Shown in pieces: positions 17,181 to 25,843 of a DNA stretch of 64,000 nt (position 1 is the first letter of the stretch; each line of letters begins with the position of its first letter). Below the pieces are notes generated by a model. That model worked only from the letters and a program-made list of their open reading frames with translations. It was not told where the DNA came from and did no database searches. The position numbers and the translations under genes were made by a program. The stretch is taken from NCBI GenBank assembly GCA_964605795.1, contig CAZSDZ010000004.1:1-64000 (forward strand). Reading direction: 5' to 3'. This DNA is from JAFGOM01 sp964605795 (lineage in GTDB: Archaea; Halobacteriota; Methanomicrobia; Methanomicrobiales; Methanospirillaceae).

Positions 17181-18124
17181 TACGGACTGAGCGAAAATAC
17201 GTCGAGATACTGATGATCCTAAAAGAACATCAGGAACCCATGGGGGCAAAACGTCTCAGCGAGTTGCTTGCAGAGAGGGGATATGTCATGACCGATCGTG
17301 CAGTTCAGTATTATCTCCGGTACCTTGATGAGTGTGGATTTACCAGAAAAATCGGTAACCTTGGCCGGGTTCTGACGCCTGAAGGACTACAGGAGACAGA
17401 GAGTGCCCTTGTGGACGAACGAATTGGGTTCGTGATTTCAAAGCTCGAACGTCTTGCTTTCCGCAGCACGTTTGATCCCGTTACTGGGACTGGTGATATT
17501 GCCTATAATCTGACCATTGTCGATGAGGATAACCTCGAACCACTCCTGGACTCGTTTGAAGATGTCAAAAGGGCAGGATGTGGGTTTTTTAATTCATACC
17601 GGGTTATTTACTCTGATTATCGCATTCCTCCCGGGTATGCCGGGATCATGACCGTCTGCAGCATCACCATGGATGGTGTCCTGCAGCACAACGGCATTCC
17701 GGTGCAGATGGCATATGGTGGCAGAATTATGGTTGAAGAGAATAAACCGCAATTCTTTGCCGATCTTATCAGATATCAGGGTACAACGATTGATCCGTTA
17801 GCATTATTTATCTCATCAGGTCTGACATCAATTGCCGATTATATCGGGACAGGAACTGGCATACTCCTTGCAAATGTCAGGGAGATCCCGGTGTACGCAA
17901 AGAAAAGGGCTTTGGAAGTCTCAGAAAGCATGCAGTCAAACGGGTTTATCTTCCCCCTTGAGATGAGATCAGGCAATATCTACAATCTCGTGGGAGATCC
18001 GAACCGGATCTCCCTTGTCTCGTATTCAGGGATGAACTATGTGGGTCATGCAATCGAGAACCAGATCCCAATAACAAACGAGATTGGAGCGGGTAACATT
18101 CCGTTTGCAAAGATATCTGAGTAA
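17177..18124 (+). CDS. nrpR: NrpR-family transcriptional regulator (single regulatory domain)
   Basis: NrpR represses nitrogen-assimilation genes in methanogens and is released by 2-oxoglutarate. Residues 1-75 form a winged helix (KYVEILMILKEHQEPMGAKR through GYVMTDRAVQYYLRYLDECG). The remaining 235 or so residues form one NrpR (DUF128) domain, with LERLAFRSTFDP, GCGFFNSYRVIYSD and PPGYAGIMTVCSITMDGVL. Methanococcus NrpR has two such domains in one chain; here there is one, as in the two-gene arrangement of some methanogens. It is translationally coupled to the dCTP-deaminase-like gene by ATGA. No nitrogen gene is adjacent, so its targets lie elsewhere. Confidence 0.82.
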   Translation: MIRTERKYVEILMILKEHQEPMGAKRLSELLAERGYVMTDRAVQYYLRYLDECGFTRKIGNLGRVLTPEGLQETESALVDERIGFVISKLERLAFRSTFDPVTGTGDIAYNLTIVDEDNLEPLLDSFEDVKRAGCGFFNSYRVIYSDYRIPPGYAGIMTVCSITMDGVLQHNGIPVQMAYGGRIMVEENKPQFFADLIRYQGTTIDPLALFISSGLTSIADYIGTGTGILLANVREIPVYAKKRALEVSESMQSNGFIFPLEMRSGNIYNLVGDPNRISLVSYSGMNYVGHAIENQIPITNEIGAGNIPFAKISE

Positions 18125-18244
18125 CCTGCCCTGGTGACGGTTCTTTTCTCGTCTCATTGCTCCTGGGAACCGGTGAATTGAAATGTCTGGTGCCTGGCTG
18201 TAAGAAGGATAAAAACAGGAGAGAAACGATTCAGTTCCTAAATC

Positions 18245-19390
18245 TTACTCTGCAGAAGAGTTCTCTTTATTCTGACATAAAAACCGGTCGTTGAGTTCCT
18301 GCAACCGGGGTATTCCACGGAGACCGGCAAGGATTATCAGGACCGCCACCTGGTTTCCTTCCCTGACCGAGATGGGAAAATCCCCTGACCTGAGTTCGTA
18401 TCCTGCAATACTTGAATCAAGCCAGGTCCGGACAGCCATAAACCCCTTCATCGAGAGTTCCTGTTCCGGCCCGGTCAAAAGAACCAGCGCTTTTTTTGCC
18501 GTTGTTAAATCACATTCAACAGAATTATTCCGAAAAACTGCGGTTTGTGCCAGGTTCACGATCCGGGTTGCACGCTCCTGGCGTTCAATAAGGGACACAT
18601 CTTTCTGGATAAACCTGCTAAAGAGGGAATCAGTTTTGAGGTCTTCTGTTGCGTACCCGATGGATATAAACCCTGTTTTCGTTATCGTGTTGAGTATCTC
18701 GTTGGTATCAAGGACCATCTCAGGTGCCCTGTCCTGGATCTCTCCGGCATGAATGAGAAGGTTCATGCGTTGTGCAATCTCCCGGTTCACCAGATAATAG
18801 GGATCCAATACTCTCTTTTCAGATGACTCCTTCCTGCCGTTTGGACCGTTCTTTCCTTCGATTGGTACCTCTGGTAAGGGAAGGTGGTTTCTGACTTTGC
18901 CGCACCAGACCTCGTTATCAAAAAGAATAATACCATCAAGTATTTTTTTTATTCTCATGAGATCGTGGGTTGCCTTTTCTAGCACGGCCTCGTCTTCAGA
19001 TGCCTGGGGGATCGTACATAGGCCGAAGATCGGTTCAACCAGTGTTGAACGGAGAATCTTTACAATGTCGGGAAGGATATCGATGAGGAGTCCTCCAAGG
19101 CCGGCACAGATCAGTATTGCATCGTGATCCTCGGTATCAAACGTTCGTATCTTTGTACTGACCTCCTCGATGGTTAACGCTGTTATGAGGCAGTCAGGAT
19201 TATGTAACTCTTCTACCGGGAAGTAAAACTTGGCGTTTGGGTTGATATATTCCAGACTTTCAAGGAAAAAACCGTCATTATCGATAGCAATCGCGTTAAC
19301 TCCACGGTTTTTGGTGTTTCCCGCCTGTGAAGCGATGGTGTCTGCTATCCTGCTTCCGGCTGTTCCAAGACCAATGGTTAATACTTTCAT
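18245..19390 (-). CDS. Divergent FtsZ/tubulin-superfamily protein
   Basis: The 381-residue protein begins MKVLTIGLGTAGSRIAD, the nucleotide-binding N-terminal loop of the FtsZ/CetZ fold, and has a long Rossmann-like first half. The tubulin signature loop (normally GGGTGTG-like) reads CAGLGGLLID around residues 95-104, so the glycine pattern is degraded. The usual NxDxxD-type helix 7 motif is also hard to find. It may bind nucleotide without hydrolysing it, or use it for a structural role. A role in cell shape or surface organisation is plausible from the superfamily but not shown. It is transcribed alone, divergent from mer. Confidence 0.55.
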   Translation of the reverse strand: MKVLTIGLGTAGSRIADTIASQAGNTKNRGVNAIAIDNDGFFLESLEYINPNAKFYFPVEELHNPDCLITALTIEEVSTKIRTFDTEDHDAILICAGLGGLLIDILPDIVKILRSTLVEPIFGLCTIPQASEDEAVLEKATHDLMRIKKILDGIILFDNEVWCGKVRNHLPLPEVPIEGKNGPNGRKESSEKRVLDPYYLVNREIAQRMNLLIHAGEIQDRAPEMVLDTNEILNTITKTGFISIGYATEDLKTDSLFSRFIQKDVSLIERQERATRIVNLAQTAVFRNNSVECDLTTAKKALVLLTGPEQELSMKGFMAVRTWLDSSIAGYELRSGDFPISVREGNQVAVLIILAGLRGIPRLQELNDRFLCQNKENSSAE

Positions 19391-19764
19391 GAGGATTCCT
19401 GGATATGGTATTAAGGGAGTACTGGTATCATCCCGAAGAATACGGTTCTCATCAATATGGTTCTTCCCAATGAAATATAAGAATCGTGCATACGTTATGT
19501 ATGGTGCTTAGAGATATTGCGTAGAGTGGGATAAGAGCGTTTTGCATGATCCGTGATTGTCTCTGATTCTCTTAACTCAAAGATATGGCTTTTTTTTTAA
19601 AAGATATCAATGCGCCTTCGTCAGAAATGAGCAGGTATAAGGAGAATCAGGATATGATTATCGGAAAAAAAAGAGAAAATGAGTATTTTTTGATAAATAC
19701 ACAAGGATCAAATGATAATTTATTTAATGTCAGGTGTTTTACATTCCACTGAGGTGTAAACCCC
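19391..19764. other. Intergenic region between the FtsZ-like gene and mer
   Basis: This 374-bp AT-rich gap contains several T and A runs, the mer promoter at its right end, and presumably the divergent promoter at its left. I see no gene, repeat or structured RNA in it. Confidence 0.5.
19718..19756 (+). promoter_or_regulatory. mer promoter and ribosome-binding site
   Basis: ATTTATTTAAT (19718-19728) is a good TATA box predicting a start near 19748. GAGGTG at 19751-19756 then sits nine bases before ATG 19765. The leader is very short, about 17 bases. Confidence 0.5.
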
Positions 19765-20754
19765 ATGAGTTATGGAATTGAATTCGTTCCAGGAAACATA
19801 TCAGTAAAACAGGTAGTTAACTACTGTAAACTTGCCGAACAGAAAGACATTGACTATGCCTGGATTACCAATCACTACAACAACCGCCACTGTTATCCGA
19901 CCCTTGCAGCCATTGCCCAGGCAACAGACAGCCTGAAGATGGGTCCGGGTATCATGAACACGTTCACTGACACCCCCGCAGCCATTGCATCTTTTGCCTG
20001 CACGTTAAATGAGATCTCTGATGGCCGTGCAGTACTGGGAATCGGACCAGGTGACCTTTCAACCCTTCCAAAACTTGCAATTAAAGCAGAAAAACCGGTT
20101 GCCCGTCTGAAAGAAGGTGTCAAGCAGATAAAAGCACTCTGTACCGGTGAAGAGGTAAAAAAGACCGGGAACATGGAATTCTTTGATTATGACGGTGCAA
20201 AGCTGACCGGTGTCACCCTCCCCGGAAAGGCAGGTATTCCCGTCTACATTGGTGCACAGGGCCCGAAGATGCTGGAACTCGCAGGTGAGATCGGAGAAGG
20301 AGCACTCATCAACGCATCAAATCCAAAGGATTTCGATATTGCCATCCCAATCATCAAGAAGGCATGTGACGCCGTCGGTAAGAAGAAGTTTGATGTTGGT
20401 GCCTACACCGCAATGTCAATCGACATGGACGAGAAGAAAGCACGCAACGCAGCAAAGATTGTTGCAGCATTTATTGCAGCGGGTTCCCCTCCTGAGCTCT
20501 TACAGCGTCACGGTCTTGATTTAAACAACGTGGCACAGATAAAAGAAGCTCTTGGACGCTTTGATTTCAAGGCTGTCGGTGGACTTGTCGGGGATAAAGA
20601 GATCGATGCATTCACGATTGCAGGAACCCCTGACATGGTGAAGCAGAAATGTGATGACCTGATAAAATCAGGAGTTACCCAGATCATCTTTGGTTCACCA
20701 CTTGGACCAGACATGACCAACTCTATCCGTCTCCTTGGAAAGTATATCGTCTGA
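19765..20754 (+). CDS. mer: F420-dependent methylene-tetrahydromethanopterin reductase
   Basis: Mer reduces methylene-H4MPT to methyl-H4MPT with F420H2, one step before the Mtr complex whose operon closes this window. The 329-residue protein is a luciferase-like TIM barrel beginning MSYGIEFVPGNISVKQVV. It has the GIGPGDLSTLPKLAIK segment, PVYIGAQGPKMLELAGEIGEG and the C-terminal QIIFGSPLGPD. The length is standard. Codon choice is strongly biased, suggesting high expression. A T-run follows directly (20770-20776). Confidence 0.95.
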   Translation: MSYGIEFVPGNISVKQVVNYCKLAEQKDIDYAWITNHYNNRHCYPTLAAIAQATDSLKMGPGIMNTFTDTPAAIASFACTLNEISDGRAVLGIGPGDLSTLPKLAIKAEKPVARLKEGVKQIKALCTGEEVKKTGNMEFFDYDGAKLTGVTLPGKAGIPVYIGAQGPKMLELAGEIGEGALINASNPKDFDIAIPIIKKACDAVGKKKFDVGAYTAMSIDMDEKKARNAAKIVAAFIAAGSPPELLQRHGLDLNNVAQIKEALGRFDFKAVGGLVGDKEIDAFTIAGTPDMVKQKCDDLIKSGVTQIIFGSPLGPDMTNSIRLLGKYIV

Positions 20755-20767
20755 TACCAAAATCATC

Positions 20768-20777
20768 CCTTTTTTTA
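20768..20777 (+). terminator. Oligo-T terminator after mer
   Basis: Seven T residues (20770-20776) lie 16 bp after the mer stop and just ahead of the next gene. They probably separate mer from the galT-like gene. Confidence 0.5.
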
Positions 20778-20788
20778 GAGACCGTGTG

Positions 20789-21766
20789 ATGGATGACCGG
20801 TTTTATTGTACAGAGAAACCGGGCATTTTTGGATCCGGTATCGAGTATCGGAAAGAGCGTTATACCGGGTTTGTATCACGAATAGCTCCGCTTCGAATCA
20901 GGAGAAAATTAACGCTGCCTCCTGAATCTTTTGAGAATATTCCCTGCCCATTCTGTTCACCACAGGTTCATATGGTTACTCCGTCCTTTCCTGATGGCAG
21001 TCGTTTTTGCCGGGGAGAGAGTGTTACCTTCCCGAACCGGTTTCCCTTTGCACGGTTTCACACGGTGACGGTCATCACGAAGGATCATAATGCAGAGTCA
21101 TTCCATCGGGATCAGATTGCCGATGCATTACATGCCCAGGTTACCCTTCTCCGGGATGAACCCGGGTTTTCTTCCATTAACTGGAACTACCTCGTCAGTG
21201 CAGGCGCAAGTCTGAATCATCCTCACATGCAGGGTCTGGCTGATGATAATCCCTGCTTCTTCTTTGAGAGATATCTCGAGGCCGGCAGACAGTATTTCCG
21301 GGATCACGGTATCATGTATCGCGATTCCTTTAAGGAAGAGACACGGCAGTCACCACGGTACCTCTTTGGTGATGATCTCTTCTGGTACGTACACCCGGTA
21401 CCGGCAGGGGAGCGTGATATCAGGTGTCTTTTACCTCTTTCCGATATCGGTTCATTCACACCCTATATCGACCGGTTTGCAGAAGATCTTCTCAAAATTC
21501 TTCATTTTTACCGTGCAACCGGTACCCGTGCTTTTACCCTGTCTATCTTCTTTGATGAGAAGATGAATGAGAAAAAAAGTGAAATATCCCGTGATAACAC
21601 TGCATTTTGTATTATTATTGCCCGCATCAATCCGAACCGTGATTCCCGTTCAGACTCAACATATATGGAACGGATACACCTTGAGCCGGTTATCATGACC
21701 GCTCCTGAATGGGTTGGTGACGAGTTTAAAACGGTCTGTCAGGATTCGTACGGGATTGATCCATAA
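20789..21766 (+). CDS. Galactose-1-phosphate uridylyltransferase-like protein
   Basis: The 325-residue protein has the GalT/HIT fold: CPFCSPQ (zinc-type Cys pair near the N-terminus), NRFPFARFHTVTVITKDHN, and the nucleotidyl-transfer motif NHPHMQG, whose second His is the expected catalytic residue. Such enzymes move UMP between UDP-sugars and sugar phosphates, but archaeal relatives vary in substrate (some are ADP-sugar phosphorylases). I chose ATG 20789; the frame extends upstream into mer and a GTG lies at 20786. A role in sugar nucleotides for surface glycans is possible. It lies between mer and mtd, with no sugar genes nearby. Confidence 0.65.
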   Translation: MDDRFYCTEKPGIFGSGIEYRKERYTGFVSRIAPLRIRRKLTLPPESFENIPCPFCSPQVHMVTPSFPDGSRFCRGESVTFPNRFPFARFHTVTVITKDHNAESFHRDQIADALHAQVTLLRDEPGFSSINWNYLVSAGASLNHPHMQGLADDNPCFFFERYLEAGRQYFRDHGIMYRDSFKEETRQSPRYLFGDDLFWYVHPVPAGERDIRCLLPLSDIGSFTPYIDRFAEDLLKILHFYRATGTRAFTLSIFFDEKMNEKKSEISRDNTAFCIIIARINPNRDSRSDSTYMERIHLEPVIMTAPEWVGDEFKTVCQDSYGIDP

Positions 21767-21972
21767 ACCAAAATTTGGATGCAAAAAACTCTCCATCCTG
21801 CTGATATTCATCAGATACTGGTTTTTCTGCAGATATCCTCTAAAGAAATTTGTTTCTTTGTGATAGAATACCTGATATCCTTTAAAGAGACCGCTGTAAG
21901 ATCGGAAAAGACGGTAACGGGTTCGGTAACGAGGTTGGATAAGCGCGAAAAAAACAGGTGATTTTACCCTGA

Positions 21973-22815
21973 TTACCAGGGTTTTGAGATGAGTTCTTTC
22001 TTCTCAACGCGTGTTCCGTCGTTCTTGTGGGGTTTGCGGATGACACCGTCGACTGACTTCTCGATCTCACGTGCTTCATCACAGATGAGCATGGCCTGTC
22101 TCATAACTTCGTGTGCTGATGCAACGATGGGGGTATAGTTCTCGTGTCCTTTGGTCATGAAGCAGCCTTTCACGTTGATTCCTGCAACCGATGAGGCCAT
22201 TTCATATGCTGCGCGTGCCTTTGCAAGGGCATAGGGGTTGGAAAACTCTCCTTCGACTGCCTTGTCAGAGGTCATAACGATCTTTGGCAGGACTAAGTCT
22301 GCACCTTTCTTCCCGGCCTTGACCTGGTCAATAACGTCGTCCAGCGCGTTCTGAAGTTTGCGGAAAGCGCCGGTAAGAGCGAGAACCTTAACCAGGTTGC
22401 CATTGTAGTCTGCCATCTCAATGGGGTCGAGGAATTCACGACGTGCACCGATCATTGCATCGGCTTTCATGATGATATATCCAAAAGAACTTGCCTTGAG
22501 TGCCTCAAAGTCTTCCTTCTTTGTTGTGATATCATCAGTGATGACAACGACCGGGATACCGGCAGCTGCGAGTGCTTCCCGTGCACCCTTTGGACCGGGA
22601 AGAACGCCGTTCGGTGACACAACGATACAGAAGTCAGGGGCCCATGCCTTCATGTTTGTGACGACGCGGTCGATATCCTCGGGCTGTAACTTGGTTCCAC
22701 TGGTTGCCATGAATGTCTGCATGTCTTCACGGTCTGCACGCTCATCGAGCAGCAGTTCTGCCATAACACCACTTGCGATGTTACCTAATTTTGCAATTCC
22801 TACTTTTACTACCAT
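21973..22815 (-). CDS. mtd: F420-dependent methylene-tetrahydromethanopterin dehydrogenase
   Basis: Mtd reduces methenyl-H4MPT to methylene-H4MPT with F420H2, the step before Mer. The protein (280 residues) is diagnostic from its first residues, MVVKVGIAKLGNIASGVMAELLLDERADR, through SPNGVLPGPKGAREAL, the MKADAMIGARREFLDP block, and the C-terminal KELISKPW. AGGTG (on the minus strand at 22820-22824) precedes ATG 22815. It is transcribed towards the galT-like gene and away from tfx. High codon bias suggests strong expression. Confidence 0.96.
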   Translation of the reverse strand: MVVKVGIAKLGNIASGVMAELLLDERADREDMQTFMATSGTKLQPEDIDRVVTNMKAWAPDFCIVVSPNGVLPGPKGAREALAAAGIPVVVITDDITTKKEDFEALKASSFGYIIMKADAMIGARREFLDPIEMADYNGNLVKVLALTGAFRKLQNALDDVIDQVKAGKKGADLVLPKIVMTSDKAVEGEFSNPYALAKARAAYEMASSVAGINVKGCFMTKGHENYTPIVASAHEVMRQAMLICDEAREIEKSVDGVIRKPHKNDGTRVEKKELISKPW

Positions 22816-23122
22816 GTTGCACCTAAAGGTTTTACAACGAGTATTGGATTAGATAACCTAATAAAAGTTTTGAATTCGTTTTGAAGCAGACCGTTTTTTC
22901 TCTCCTTTTACATGATAATTTGTGGTCTCTTAAAGCAACCGGATAAGAGCCTTTTTTTTTAACCATGGCAGGGCAGAGAATAACCAGATTGGATTTTTGG
23001 TATGGTGGTACTATTTTACCATCCAGCCGGTTTTCGCGGTGGGTTTTTTTAACCTATCCATTTGAGACCCCCGGAGTAACTAAGGAAAAGTGATTTACCT
23101 TCCTGATACATATTGATCTCAT
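22816..23122. other. Intergenic region between mtd and tfx
   Basis: This 307-bp gap holds the mtd promoter (minus-strand TATA, CTTTTATTAGG, around 22857-22867, start near 22839) and presumably the tfx promoter. An imperfect inverted repeat, GGTATGGTGG...ACCATCC, lies near 22999-23025. No gene is visible. Confidence 0.45.
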
Positions 23123-23527
23123 ATGAAGGATGGTCTATTAACTGATAGACAAAAAGAAGTTCTGAGATACCGGAAATCAGGCATGACACAACAGCAGATC
23201 GCAGATATCATCGATACCTCGAAAGCAAATGTCTGTACCGTTGAGAAGTCTGCATGGGAAAATATCAGGCGTGCACGTGAGACCCTTGATTTTTTATATT
23301 CCCTTGATGCAAAGCATCTCTGTGTTATCGAACGGGGAACTGACCTCCTTGATGCAGTACACGTTATCTATGATGCAGCAGAGAAGGAAGGTATCAAGGT
23401 TCAGTATGATTCGGTTGAGTTGATGAATAAGATCCGTGATGAGATCCATGAAAAATCCAAATCACGGTTGATTAGACATCCTATCAATGTCTATCTCAAA
23501 GAGGACGGAGATCTCTATCTCGAGTAG
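23123..23527 (+). CDS. tfx: Tfx-family DNA-binding protein
   Basis: The 134-residue protein has an N-terminal helix-turn-helix (LLTDRQKEVLRYRKSGMTQQQIADIIDTSKANVCTVEKSAWENI) and an acidic C-terminal domain typical of Tfx. In Methanothermobacter, Tfx binds behind the promoter of the molybdenum formylmethanofuran dehydrogenase operon. That is established for the family; the target here is unknown. It lies between mtd and the ribosomal operon. Molybdate/tungstate transport genes occur 30 kb away in the same window, which is suggestive only. Confidence 0.85.
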   Translation: MKDGLLTDRQKEVLRYRKSGMTQQQIADIIDTSKANVCTVEKSAWENIRRARETLDFLYSLDAKHLCVIERGTDLLDAVHVIYDAAEKEGIKVQYDSVELMNKIRDEIHEKSKSRLIRHPINVYLKEDGDLYLE

Positions 23528-23544
23528 CTATCTTTCCCATACTC

Positions 23545-23675
23545 TTTTATACTATTTTAGGCAATTACATAAGAAGCCCGGGAATCATCCTGTATCAGAG
23601 GATGCTTTCCCAGATCCCGATAGCCTTTTCTTTGAGAGAGAAGGAAGAAAACGGAGTTGTTTATACAACTGGGCT
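23545..23675 (+). ncRNA. Candidate structured RNA (multi-hairpin junction) starting at a predicted TSS
   Basis: TTTTATACTA (23545-23554) is a TATA box predicting a start near 23574. From 23575 the sequence can fold into a closed junction. AGCCC (23575-23579) pairs with GGGCT (23671-23675). Inside it, GGGAA..CATCC (23580-23590) pairs with GGATG..TTCCC (23600-23611); CCTTTTC (23624-23630) pairs with GAGAAGG (23638-23644); and AGTTGT (23655-23660) pairs with ACAACT (23665-23670). No coding frame is visible. It lacks the RNase P GAGGAAAGTC motif and the SRP helix-8 motif. It could be a free RNA or the start of a long ribosomal-operon leader. Confidence 0.45.
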
Positions 23676-24072
23676 GAATCAGTGGGATGTGATGATAGCA
23701 AGGGTTGAGTGCCATTGGTGATTGCGACTCACCAGTGACAGGCCCGTGTCTGTGGGATTAAAATCCTTTAGAACTGCTTACCCGTCACGCATCTCTTAAC
23801 CGAAGACCGGTCGTCAGATGAGTATCGTTTGCATATTCTATCCGCATCACAGGGAATGGATTCTGGCAGGTAAATCCTGCGTGAAGGCCGAACAGGTGCC
23901 TGTGTGATGTTTCTGGAGAATAGGGAAGCGGTACCATCTCAGTCAGATCTGCGAATCAGGCAGACCGACTCTCATACATGAGGATGTGCCGTACATATCC
24001 ATCAGATACCGGTATCGCTGCTCGCGATTGAGCGGTACCGTACAAGATGGCAACAATCAGGAATAAGATACC
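23676..24072 (+). other. Non-coding region between the structured RNA and rpl3
   Basis: This 397-bp stretch has no supported ORF and no clear terminator, so the RNA starting near 23574 may run into rpl3 as a leader of about 500 bases. It continues to show small hairpins: GCAGG/CCTGC near 23866-23880, CTGC/GCAG near 23950-23964, and ATCGC/GCGAT enclosed by ACCG/CGGT near 24007-24035. GTGATGA at 23689-23695 resembles a kink-turn or C box, but a matching D box is not convincing. Confidence 0.4.
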
Positions 24073-25086
24073 ATGCCAAAAACACACAGGCCCCGTATGG
24101 GTTCTCTGGCATACAGCCCAAGGAAACGAGCGCAGAGTCAGGTTCCGCGTTACAATTCCTGGCCTGCATACAAGGGAGAACCAGCCCTTCAGGGTTTTGC
24201 CGGCTATAAAGTGGGAATGACCCATGTTGTTATGGTCGATGATCATGTCAAGAGCCCGAATGAGGGAAAAGACGTTATGGTTCCGGTAACGGTACTGGAA
24301 GTCCCTTCCATGAAGGTAGCAGCGGTCCGGGTCTATATCCAAGACTCGTATGGAAAACATGTCCTTACTGATGTCTGGGCAGATGAAGTGGATAACGAAG
24401 TGTATCGCCGAATCAGCAGGCCGAATAAAAGAGAGACTGAAAAGAATCTCCAGAAGGCCCGTGATGCAATAGAGAATGGCAACGCAGTTGATGTATTTGC
24501 CCTTACCTATACCCGTCCATCTGTCATATCCGGAGTCCCGAAGAAGGTCGCGGATCTCATGGAGACCAAGATCGATGGTGGCAGTATTGATGAGAGGTTC
24601 TCGTATGCACTCTCCCTGCTCGGTCAGGAGATAGATGTCTCCTCGTACTTCAGATGCGGGCAGTATACTGATATCACCGCCATCACCAAGGGAAAAGGGA
24701 CGCAGGGTCCGGTCAAACGCTGGGGTGTTCACCTGAGAAAACGGAAACACTCACGTGGTGGAAAAGAGCGTCATATCGGAACGCTCGGTCCCTGGACTCC
24801 GCATCATGTCAGGTGGCAGGTTCCCATGATGGGACAGATGGGATATCATCAGAGGACTGAATTTAACAAACGGATCTTAAAGATTGGAGATGATGGTTCA
24901 GATGTCACCCCTTCCGGGGGTTTTCTCCATTACGGTGAGGTTCGCAATCCCTACCTGCTGATCAAGGGTTCCGTTCCTGGTCCGACAAAGCGTGTTGTCA
25001 GGATACGGCATGCAATGAGGCAGGGAGAACATGAGGTCAGGGAGCCTGCAGTCAGCTTTGTCAGTCTGCAGAGTAAGCAGGGGTGA
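24073..25086 (+). CDS. rpl3: 50S ribosomal protein uL3
   Basis: This is the first gene of the S10/spc-type ribosomal cluster. The 337-residue length is typical of archaeal/eukaryotic L3. The N-terminus MPKTHRPRMGSLAYSPRKRA and the internal RWGVHLRKRKHSRGGKERHIGTLGPW are conserved; the latter loop reaches the peptidyl-transferase region. A weak AGGA site precedes the ATG. An unusually long non-coding stretch lies upstream. Confidence 0.95.
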   Translation: MPKTHRPRMGSLAYSPRKRAQSQVPRYNSWPAYKGEPALQGFAGYKVGMTHVVMVDDHVKSPNEGKDVMVPVTVLEVPSMKVAAVRVYIQDSYGKHVLTDVWADEVDNEVYRRISRPNKRETEKNLQKARDAIENGNAVDVFALTYTRPSVISGVPKKVADLMETKIDGGSIDERFSYALSLLGQEIDVSSYFRCGQYTDITAITKGKGTQGPVKRWGVHLRKRKHSRGGKERHIGTLGPWTPHHVRWQVPMMGQMGYHQRTEFNKRILKIGDDGSDVTPSGGFLHYGEVRNPYLLIKGSVPGPTKRVVRIRHAMRQGEHEVREPAVSFVSLQSKQG

Positions 25087-25090
25087 GATC

Positions 25091-25843
25091 ATGAAAGCAC
25101 AGGTATTATCACTTACCGGAACGGTGGATCATGAGATTGATCTTCCTGCAATCTTTGATGAGCCCTATCGTCCAGATCTCATAAAGAAAGCAGTTATCGC
25201 TATCCAGAGCAGAAGGCGTCAGCCACACGGCACCTACGTCTATGCCGGGATAACCGCATCAGCAGAATCCTGGGGATCAGGACGGGGTGTCGCACAGGTA
25301 CCACGTTTAAAAAACAGCTCACGGGTAGCAAAGATTCCGCAAGCCCGGGGCGGGCGTGCAGCCCATCCGCCTAAAGTAGCGAAGATCCTTATCAGGGACA
25401 TGAACAAGAAAGAGAAGCGGAAAGCTCTTTTTTCTGCACTCGCTGCGACAACAAATCCGGATCTTGTCAGATCCCGTGGTCATCAGTTTGAGGGGAGCCT
25501 TCCCTTTGTTCTTGATAACCAGTTTGAGGATTTAGAGAAGACAAAGGATGTTATCGGGGTTCTCAAGGCAATAGGTGTCTATTCTGATATCATCCGTGCA
25601 GAGAACAGCCGGAAGGTCCGAGCCGGGAGAGGAAAGATGCGTGGTCGCCGGTACAAACAAAGAAAGAGTCTTCTTATCGTCACCGGAAACACTCCGCTCG
25701 TGGCAGCAGGGAATATTGCCGGTGTTGATATTGCATCCGCCTCATCACTCAACGTGGAGATGCTTGCACCAGGGACACAGTCTGCCCGCCTGACACTCTA
25801 TACTGAGAATGCAATCTCAATGCTTGGAGGAGGTGACCAGTAA
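25091..25843 (+). CDS. rpl4: 50S ribosomal protein uL4
   Basis: The 250-residue product is aL4/L1e-type, with RRRQPHG early on and the tunnel-wall loop GSGRGVAQVPRL...GGRAAHPPK. I moved the start to ATG 25091, which follows GGGGTGAGATC. The frame opens further upstream inside rpl3, but that extension is not protein-like. Four bases separate it from rpl3. Confidence 0.94.
   Translation: MKAQVLSLTGTVDHEIDLPAIFDEPYRPDLIKKAVIAIQSRRRQPHGTYVYAGITASAESWGSGRGVAQVPRLKNSSRVAKIPQARGGRAAHPPKVAKILIRDMNKKEKRKALFSALAATTNPDLVRSRGHQFEGSLPFVLDNQFEDLEKTKDVIGVLKAIGVYSDIIRAENSRKVRAGRGKMRGRRYKQRKSLLIVTGNTPLVAAGNIAGVDIASASSLNVEMLAPGTQSARLTLYTENAISMLGGGDQ

Noticed and set aside
23684..23760. Box C/D guide RNA around GTGATGA at 23689
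   Set aside because: A C box is present but no CTGA D box lies at a suitable distance; the evidence is too weak for a separate call.
23573..24072. RNase P RNA or SRP RNA in the gap before rpl3
   Set aside because: The GAGGAAAGTC core of RNase P and the helix-8 GGAAGGxAGCA-type motif of SRP RNA are absent. Only a generic hairpin junction is supported.
23956..24750. 264-codon ORF antisense to rpl3 and its upstream region
   Set aside because: It is a reverse-frame shadow of rpl3: it has no domain features and its frame is open because of the codon pattern of rpl3.
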